Assembly (NCBI RefSeq): GCF_003589595.1
Contig: NW_020653337.1
Span: 3,040,561 to 3,104,560, forward strand
Direction of reading: 5' to 3'
From: Hyposmocoma kahamanoa
Taxonomy: Eukaryota; Arthropoda; Insecta; Lepidoptera; Cosmopterigidae
Length of the DNA stretch: 64,000 nucleotides
Below are positions 57,371 through 64,000 of the stretch, piece after piece. The position numbers and the translations under genes are program-made. The notes under the pieces were generated by a model, which had not been told where the DNA came from, did not search any database, and saw only the letters and a list, made by a program, of their open reading frames with translations. Position 1 is the stretch's first letter, and each line of letters opens with the position of its first letter.

Positions 57371-57440
57371 AAGAATAGAATAGAATAGAATAGACATTTA
57401 TTGCAACACCCACAACACATAGATACAAAAAAAACAAAAA
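57371..57440 (-). mobile_element. LINE 3' tail (minus strand)
   Basis: (GAATA)n at 57,371-57,392 followed by GACATTTATTGCAACACCCA. On the minus strand this is GCAATAAATGTC then (TATTC)n, the same style of tail (AATAAATG plus TTCTA repeats) as the LINE ending at 42,430. The rest runs into AT-rich sequence and the gap. Confidence 0.5.
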
Positions 57441-57580
57441 ATGATAACACAGACAAACAACAGAAAATAAAAAGAATTAATAAACGAAATAAATAATACA
57501 ATAAAAAAAACAAATAATACAAATCAGACAAAAAGCAAAAAACAAAATATAACGACTACAAATTTTGTACTGTCATATAC

Positions 57581-57590
57581 NNNNNNNNNN
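57581..57590. other. Assembly gap (10 N)
   Basis: Ten undetermined bases; sequence either side may not be physically adjacent at the stated distance. Confidence 0.99.
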
Positions 57591-57680
57591 TATTACAGCC
57601 TTGAAGTTTAGACAAATATACATTTCATACTCTGATCTCTGGTTATTACTTATCATACGACATGTAAACAGTTATCTGCG

Positions 57681-57793
57681 TATAAAAGCAGACCAGTGAT
57701 GTGTGGCTGCGTCAGCGACGCGATGAGGGCTGAACAAACGTCGTTCCGTTACTAAATAAATCGTTAGCTCCAGTGCCGTGGAGCCGCGTGAGT
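57681..57793 (+). promoter_or_regulatory. Candidate TATA promoter with short 5' exon (tentative)
   Basis: TATAAAAG at 57,681 is followed 33 bp later by TCAG (57,712-57,715), a spacing compatible with a TATA-initiator pair. At 57,788 CGCG is followed by GTGAGTAT, a strong splice donor. The segment between is CpG-richer than its surroundings and lacks a long ORF, as a 5' UTR exon would. It could equally be a solo LTR or chance. Confidence 0.25.
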
Positions 57794-58043
57794 ATACCGA
57801 GATAAAGCACGTAAGCTCGCAGATGTAGTTTTAGTACTGGATGTTACTTGTGTTAGTCAAATCATTATACAATAATTCGCAGCCTTAATATAGGTAAGGG
57901 ATTATATTATTTGATCCTCAAATATACATATATATATTAACTGTTCCGTTTATGTTAGTTGATCTACGGATAGATTATAAATGAACTACATTCAAGGTAA
58001 CACTATCATTATGTTTCAGCATAGTAAATTAATATTTAACATT
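57794..58043. other. No recognised feature
   Basis: AT-rich sequence up to the TSD of the next element. Confidence 0.4.
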
Positions 58044-58051
58044 AATATTTG

Positions 58052-58478
58052 GTTCGAATCCGACCGGATCGAAGGAATTTTTTCTGAGTGTTTTTTCTGA
58101 GTGTTCGATCTTTGTATTAATAATTATAACAAACTAGTGGAGTAATTTCACAAAAACTAATTGAATATCAATTCAATAAAAATTTAATTAATACAGTGAA
58201 TAGCGACATCTCTCGCCAGGACTGGTAGCTGTAAAGGTACTAACTGGGTGATAAATCTGCAATAGACTTCTCATAGATGGCGCAACGACTAAAAAGTCGT
58301 TGAAAGACCAAGTACAAAGACACGACGCAAGCACATAGAGAAATTCGTGAGGTCCGTTGGTTCGTTCCATGGCTTAGTTGGTATAGCGTCTGGCACGGTA
58401 TGCAAGAAGACGTCGGTTCGAATCCGACCGGATCGAAGGAATTTTTTCTGAGTGTTCGATCTTTGTATTAATAATTAT
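58052..58478 (+). mobile_element. Composite tRNA-like element, copy J (permuted)
   Basis: Starts in the middle of a B box (GTTCGAATCCGACCGG), runs through a full direct repeat (58,101-58,185) and the 267-bp body, with a second complete tRNA-like module (A box 58,380-58,391; B box 58,425-58,435). Ends at TTAATAATTAT. Flanked by AATATTTG at 58,044-58,051 and 58,479-58,486. This is what a 5'-truncated head-to-tail transcript would leave. Confidence 0.85.
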
Positions 58479-58489
58479 AATATTTGACA

Positions 58490-59035
58490 GTCAAGAATAA
58501 TATTTGATCCTCTTTTTTCATGTAGGTCAAATATTGGCTCTGCATTCAGTAGGTTAGGTTAGTATCTATACGAAAAAGTAGCCTAAAGAGAATTATTTTA
58601 TGAGTCTTTTATTTGATTCTCGTTTAGATATTTTTGCATGTTTCTTTTGCAAATTTAACTACATGCGTCAGAAGTGCTACAATCTCAAAAAACACACCTC
58701 AAAAGTTGGTGGAATTACTTCTATTTGCCAAGTTTTATTGAAATCCGATTGTTAACTTTTTAGTTTTAGTTTGTATGTACATTATAAGCTAAGTTTGAAG
58801 TCGGATCCTTTTTTTTTCATAGAAGTTATAGTCGCCGTCGTGTTTCATTTGTTTTGTAAGTTCGGTTTACCTTTAGTTGTTATCGTGCTTGATGGAATGC
58901 GTAGATGTGAATGAGGAATGTACACGCTCATCTTGACAACTAGACTTAAAATTATCCATCGTAATCTTATCTTAATTGAGTGACAGTGTCCGACACCTCT
59001 ACCATTAATATTAGGTTTGATTCGCAATCAACGAA
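58490..59035. other. No recognised feature
   Basis: Nothing supported. Confidence 0.4.
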
Positions 59036-59039
59036 AAGG

Positions 59040-59135
59040 TAAATTTAATATTGAAATAAATGATTAATATAAACTAAAAACAGAAATGGACCTAGGATAG
59101 AACCTTGAGAGAGACGTGCGCTAGGGACCGAGTAA
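59040..59135 (-). pseudogene. LINE reverse transcriptase fragment (minus strand)
   Basis: Minus-strand frame reads ARLSQGSILGPFLFLVYIN then HLFQ: the conserved G(V/I)PQGS(V/I)LGP..F..YINDL segment of non-LTR reverse transcriptases. Too short to place in a clade. Confidence 0.75.
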
Positions 59136-59234
59136 AATACTTCTGAATTTTGTACGACAAATTGTACAGCGCCCTAAGTGATCATCAGAAGTAACATTAC
59201 AACACAAGTAGCTCGCTCGTGGTGGGTAACAAGG

Positions 59235-59325
59235 GGGTCAATGTCTGCAATTAGCACGGGTGTCTCTCAAGGTTCTATCTTGGATCCATTTCTGTTTTTT
59301 GTTTATATTAATGACTTATTTCAGT
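59235..59325 (+). pseudogene. LINE reverse transcriptase fragment (plus strand)
   Basis: Plus-strand frame reads AISTGVSQGSILDPFLFFVY then INDLFQ, then a stop. Homologous to the minus-strand fragment 100 bp away but in inverted orientation; the upstream sequence differs. Confidence 0.78.
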
Positions 59326-59329
59326 AATA

Positions 59330-60020
59330 AATTTATTTATTTACTAATTAAGAATCATAACATAATATATATTATAATATATGCTTGTTGTATTTATAAA
59401 GACGACAAAGACAAACAAATCAGGATGACAAAGTGCAGACAAGCAATGACTGTAGTAATGAAGTCAAGGATGAAAATGCCTATAAAGTGACTATTAGAAA
59501 GAAGTCTGCGTTTACTGAAACAGTTGGCACATGTGTCTGAAGTTACGGTCTTATCTAGTACATGCCTTATATCCGTGTTTTACCTAAAACTGGCTCGCCC
59601 GCCCAAACAAACTAACACTTAGAATTATTAGTGTTTTTTGGTTTGCTCCTCGCGATATGCGCCTGCACCGTCATAATATGAGAACTCAATACAAAGCTAT
59701 AGTTTTTCATTTGTTAGATGATAAGTTAGGCAGAATGTGGATCCCCTCTTAGTTTTCATATAGTATAGTACATTTTGGATTCTTTGCAGGACTTGTAAAG
59801 AATACAAAATGTAGATTCTTTAAAAACAAATATAACAATATGGTGAAACAACAATTTCATAGTAAAAGTTATACATAGTTTCTGTGTAATAGGGTAACAA
59901 AAATCCATTATGCTCTTGCAGGATGTCTTGATTGGTTATATTCGAAATACATATTGGAAATGATAGATATGTATATTTACAAAGATCATACCCTTAAATT
60001 TTTTGCTCATTCTCTCGGAA
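59330..60020. other. No recognised feature
   Basis: AT-rich; nothing supported. Confidence 0.4.
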
Positions 60021-60026
60021 TCTTAA

Positions 60027-60215
60027 CTGCCTCTGTAGCCGAACGTTATCATGCTGGACTGCCACGCAGAGGTGCCGGGTTCGATTCCCGGGCCGAGAGA
60101 AATATTTGTATGGCCTACATTTATTTCTCTCGTGAGTTTGGGTGTAATTTGTGTGTCTACGTGTGTGTCCATGGCACTCGCGATACAGGGTGTCCCTAGT
60201 AAGAGGCTGATAAAA
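60027..60215 (+). mobile_element. tRNA-derived SINE (family S2)
   Basis: CTGCCTCTGTAGCCGAACGT, B box GGTTCGATTCC (60,079-60,089), body ATTTATTTCTCTCGTGAGTT through CACTCGCGATACAGGG. The simple-repeat tail is lost, where a family G piece begins. Confidence 0.82.
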
Positions 60216-60335
60216 AAATTACCTTTTCCTTCAACACAGGAACATAGTGATGCTCATATTACCGCTTGGAGGCAGAAAATTAGTAAGGTGGCATTACTTC
60301 CCTGGTTGAACTCTGAGCTCTACTGCTAGTAAAAT
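60216..60335 (-). mobile_element. Family G 5' part
   Basis: TTACCTTTTCCTTCAACACA, the hairpin region, CATTACTTCCCTGGTTGAAC and GAGCTCTACTGCTAGTAAAA. The far 5' end of family G is particularly clear here. Confidence 0.72.
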
Positions 60336-60845
60336 TTGAATTATACGCGATATGGATATATGAATAAAATTACTGAATAGTGCGTCTACCATGAGTTTGC
60401 AGTAAATGACTAACAGTAATCAACAACAACAACAGTACACGCTACTGCTACGCTAGCGGTCACAAGAAATAGCTTTTAACCGACAAACAAAAATTACAAA
60501 TCATAACGTTATTTATTTATCCCCGCCCACACTCCTAATAAAGTCCTAGTTATACATATATCATTATTAATACATTTTATTATTGAAAACGGGTGTCAAC
60601 TGCATATTTTCTCTAGTTACTTCCTAAATATGTCAATGACCATAATTAATAATTCACCTAAGTAGGTAGGTATTGAACAAAACACATAGGATGCATAGTA
60701 CATTCTACATTACTCATTCAAAGCTCCACTCGTATAAATTAAAGAGCTTGCTTATCACTTTTCAGTTATTTTTTATGCAGTCCCGTTTTTTTTAAGTAAT
60801 TTTTAAGTTTATTGAATGGCACGATGTTTGACCACAATGATATTC
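60336..60845. other. No recognised feature
   Basis: Contains (CAA)n at about 60,421. Nothing else. Confidence 0.4.
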
Positions 60846-60849
60846 AATT

Positions 60850-61050
60850 GTTTTTGTGAAATTACTTCACTAGTTTGTTATAATTTTATATAAATTTCGA
60901 TCTGGCTGGTTTCAAACCAGCGTCTTAAGCAACGGAATGAACTAGCAGATCTTACGAATTGTTCTATGTACTTTTGCAGAAGTTTGTTTTTGGTTTTAAA
61001 CGACTTTTTTGGCGTAGCGCCATCTGTGACAAATTTGTTTCTTCACTCAG
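60850..61050 (-). mobile_element. Composite tRNA-like element fragment
   Basis: GTGAAATTACTTCACTAGTT, a shortened terminus, a damaged module and then CGACTTTTTTGGCGTAGCGC and CATCTGTGACAAAT from the body. Diverged copy, no TSD seen. Confidence 0.68.
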
Positions 61051-61842
61051 CCAACTCACTTTTTTTCTTTTCAGTTAAATATTTTTGCAGTCGGATTTTT
61101 GTTTTTTATTGTTCACAAATATTTTACTCTTTCGCTAGCGACAACAGCCTCTGTAAACTAGTGGTAGGCACCCTGATTGGCTGACTATATCCGTTATCTA
61201 AGCTTTCCGTGTTTTCTTAGCCCTCCTTAAGCGTCATAGACTTCCCCCTAAAGTTCTAAAGTAACGTTGTTATTTTTTTGTTTATTTATTTAGGACTACC
61301 AACAAGTTACAAACTTAATAAATTCGAGATTACGCAATACAAGTGGATTCGTACAGTAGTTAGTTATATATTTACAGTTATTTACACAATGTGTTACAAT
61401 TATAGGATCTCTTAGCGAAAAGTAAATTTCCAAAATAATGTAATCGCTTTTCAAAAGACTGGCTGGTTATATTATATTTTTATGTCTTATTATTGTTATT
61501 ATTATTTGTTGAGCACTGGTTATAGAGCCATCAACTTAAACAAGCAACAAAGGATTAAGAAACATAAAACGTAATGGTACTTAAAAAAAAATATTTTTTG
61601 TGAAAAACTGTAACTACAAAAACATGCCATTTTCATTGTTTTTATGTGTTTTTATTTTAAAAATATAAATTACAATCTAAGATCTGGCAGTATGAGGAAT
61701 TAGACGCCTTAGTCTGTTCCGAAGGACCAGATATATTATTGCTATAAAATATTGTTTTGCAAATTTTTTCATTCATTTACTACTAACACAGATTCGTTGA
61801 GGTTTTGTAAATTTCGTAAACTTTTATTTATTAAACTGTAAC
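61051..61842. other. No recognised gene; possible LINE tail
   Basis: GTTTATTTATTTAGGACTAC at about 61,280 resembles an antisense LINE tail with a TTTA run; nothing coding. Confidence 0.35.
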
Positions 61843-62137
61843 TTTTTTTTATAAAAAAATCAAGTGACGGGACGAGCAAGTCGTGCGCCTGATGGTAAGC
61901 TACACGCCTGTCCATAACAGTTGCAGTGCCACTCAGAGCTTTAAATCGCAAATATCTGATTGGCACTGCCACTGCGCCCGTCACCCTGAGATACAAGTTG
62001 ATAAGTCCCATGTGCCTGTAATTTCACCAGCACCCTTCAAAACCGGAACACAGTAATGCTGACATTACTGCTTGGCGGCAGAAATAGGTAAGGTGGCAGT
62101 ACAACCCTGGTCGAACTCTTTCACATGGATCTCTATA
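61843..62137 (-). mobile_element. Family G dispersed repeat, near full length
   Basis: Minus strand. TTTTTTTATAAAAAAATCAA and GTGACGGGACGAGCAAGTCG through CGAACTCTTTCACATGGATC. The hairpin is intact. One of the best-preserved copies. Confidence 0.87.
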
Positions 62138-62425
62138 AAACTTACAATTTTTAAAATTTGAGTAAGTTTTAGTGAGCTGTAAATAATATTTGTTTCTTTA
62201 TTTTAATAAAAACCGAAGCATCGTGCGACAATTGCAACGCTATCTAGTACGTTGCAGAATTCCAAAAGGGCAACGTTGCGTTATCAGCAACTGCAATATC
62301 GCCAACGTGCCTCCACGTAATTACGGTTAGGAAAAACCATGATAAGGAAAATGTGTTGTGTAACATGAAAATAAAAAAACTAACTGGCATCCAAACTACT
62401 TCGCTTGCCAGGTTAATTTATATAA

Positions 62426-62475
62426 GCGGCAGAAATAGGTAATGTGGCAGAATTTCCCTGGACAAACCCTCTACC
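62426..62475 (-). repeat. Family G stub
   Basis: GCGGCAGAAATAGGTAATGT and GGCAGAATTTCCCTGGACAA only. Confidence 0.6.
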
Positions 62476-62542
62476 AAACTCATTCAGGAATCCCTTCATC
62501 TGGAATGGTCATAATTTTCAATTTTGATTAAAAAAAAGTTCC

Positions 62543-63070
62543 AGTGGCAGTAGAGCTCCTTGTGGAAGAGTTTGTCCAGCTACGAACACTTTCCACCTTC
62601 CCTATTGCTGCCGCCAAGCAGTAATGTTGAGCATTATTGCGTTCCGGTTTTGAAGAGTAAGTGTGCTGGTGAAATTGTAGGCACACGGGATTTGTCAACT
62701 TTAATCTCAGGGTGATGGCGCAGTCGCAGTGCCTCTCAGATCTTTGTGATTTAAAGCGCTGCAACTGTTATAGACAGGCACACGCCTTTTACCACTCATG
62801 TCGTTTAACACTCGTTACTTTGTATCAAAAAAAGATGTCGTCGTCAAAGCCGCGAAACGGGTAAGAAGGTTCCCGTACTACGTCTTCGAGTAATTCGAGA
62901 AATTACCGAAATGTCATAGGGGTTCGAAGTGTAATTTTTTCTCTAGGTGTGACTTAGTGCACAAGCGACATTCGAAGTGGGACGTCAGACCTTTGTGATA
63001 GAAAGCTCTAACTGACGCTACGGCGTATCACTTAAAACTAGGCCCACGATTTGTTCGCCCCTTAAAAATA
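62543..63070 (+). mobile_element. Family G repeat plus a strongly diverged second piece
   Basis: 62,543-62,832 runs from CCAGTGGCAGTAGAGCTCC to a degenerate 3' end before AAAAAAA, with the hairpin altered. 62,945-63,070 has GGTGTGACTTAGTGCACAAG, TTTGTGATAGAAAGCTCTAA and ACGATTTGTTCGCCCC, recognisable only by order of motifs. Confidence 0.7.
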
Positions 63071-63154
63071 GACAACATGGCACAAACTACGGGAGGGCTT
63101 TACTCAGCAATAGATAAAGAGCTGTAGATGAGAATGATAGCTATGTAAATTAAG

Positions 63155-63421
63155 TTATAATTATTAATACAAAGACCGAACACTTAGAAAAAATTCTTTC
63201 GATCCGACCGGATTCGCACTGACGTCTTCTAGGAAACCGTGGCAGACGGTATGCCAACTATAAGCACTAACTAAGCTTAGTTAGACTAGAAGACGTCGGT
63301 TCGAATCCGGCCGGATCGAAAGAATTTTTTCTGAGTGATTGATCTTTGTATTAATAATTATAGCAAGCTAGTGGAGTAATTTCACAAAAAATAACTGAAT
63401 ATCAATTAAATAAAAATTTGG
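63155..63421 (+). mobile_element. Composite tRNA-like element, foldback copy
   Basis: Flanked by a 12-bp TSD ATGTAAATTAAG (63,143-63,154 and 63,422-63,433). Arms 63,157-63,232 and 63,286-63,362 are inverted copies of the 3' terminus plus the B-box half of the tRNA-like module (B box GGTTCGAATCC at 63,298). The spacer is 53 bp and includes AACTAAGCTTAGTT. The 3' direct-repeat sequence follows to AAAATTT. The body is absent. Confidence 0.9.
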
Positions 63422-63433
63422 ATGTAAATTAAG

Positions 63434-64000
63434 CTTACTCCGCTGACTTATTTGTCACTTGTTTACAGCGAAACTTGCATGACATACCTTTGGTATAATG
63501 TCTGGGATAAGATTCGCGGACTGTAGCCTAAAACCCCTCCTAAGACGAGATTCAAGAACCTTTTTGAAAATTCAAATTTACAAAAACAACACTTTTATGC
63601 AACAAATAAATCAAACAAGCTACAAAGATCTACTTAGCAAATGGACTGACAGATCAACACTTAACCATAATTAGCATACTCGGGTTAATTACGACGAAGC
63701 TAACTTACGGATGCTAAGTAAGTGATAAGTATTGCTAAGTTGAAAAGTGATAAGAAGAGCTAAAAGCTTGTGTTTTAAGTGTTTGTTTGATAATGGTTTT
63801 GTTGGGTTTTGATTTATACTGTTTGTGTGTGGTTCGGGCTAGTAGCAAAAAGAAACTCCCTGGTATTTTTACGCGAGAATTATTCCTATTTTGTGATATT
63901 GACCAGGACACTAAACTTGCTCTAATTGTGTACATCGAGGATATAATCAGAAATAGAGACGAAATAAGGCTCTGAAATCGTAAATAGAAAGCTGAAATAA
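63434..64000. other. No recognised feature
   Basis: A 62-codon plus-strand ORF at 63,787-63,975 (containing KKKLPGIFTRELFLFCDID) is mildly protein-like but has no splice acceptor or recognised domain. The opposite strand is also open. Confidence 0.35.

Noticed and set aside
61769..62011. ORFs whose peptides resemble each other (LRVTGAV..LRFKALSGTATVMDRRVAYHQAHD and relatives at 7.8, 18.7, 23.1, 34.2, 49.2, 53.0 and 56.6 kb).
   Set aside because: They are the same reading frame of the family G repeat; copies are broken by stops, indels and truncation, and the family has no start or domain conserved. I treat it as a non-coding repeat.

Overview
This is a 64 kb piece of an AT-rich insect nuclear genome, most likely a butterfly or moth. 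There are no operons, no densely packed ORFs and no prokaryotic signals. Almost all recognisable sequence is interspersed repeats: tRNA-derived SINEs, non-autonomous DNA transposons with terminal inverted repeats (TIRs) and target-site duplications (TSDs), and decayed non-LTR retrotransposons. Several repeats, such as the element around CCGACTTCAAAAAAGGAGG and the one around GCAGTAATG..CATTACTGC, match repeat types I associate with Lepidoptera. That assignment is from memory. A 10-base run of N at 57,581-57,590 marks an assembly gap.

Layout. 1-14.6 kb is repeat-poor: one complete composite tRNA-like element (512-1,068), two SINEs, a 23-bp minisatellite, and long unique stretches with CpG-rich blocks that look like intergenic or intronic DNA. 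14.6-30 kb holds three copies of a TIR element with perfect 8-bp TSDs (18,343; 20,043; 25,616), nested composite elements (20.6-21.3 kb), a minus-strand LINE remnant (22.2-22.6 kb) and two further TIR elements (24.3 and 29.2 kb). 30-40 kb holds LINE 3' ends, scattered SINEs and a perfect 30-bp hairpin (35,927). 40.2-43.8 kb holds two LINE remnants, one with a recognisable but frameshifted reverse transcriptase (about 40.7-42.43 kb). Just after its tail lies the only convincing host coding exon (42,454-42,657, plus strand), flanked on its other side by a GC-rich inverted-end element. 44-63 kb is dominated by one dispersed family, here called family G: 17 of the 23 pieces found lie there, with a 2 kb TIR-bounded block (47.5-49.6 kb), RTE-like fragments and more composite SINE copies.

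No complete protein-coding gene is visible. Most 60-90 aa ORFs are chance readings of repeats; the recurrent peptide resembling MDRRVAYHQ is family G translated. The most unusual item is the composite element. It has a 265-268 bp body with perfect pol III A/B boxes, flanked by about 85-bp direct repeats, preceded by an inverted piece of the same terminus, and mobilised as one unit (11-14 bp TSDs). Deleted, permuted and foldback derivatives lie in the same window.
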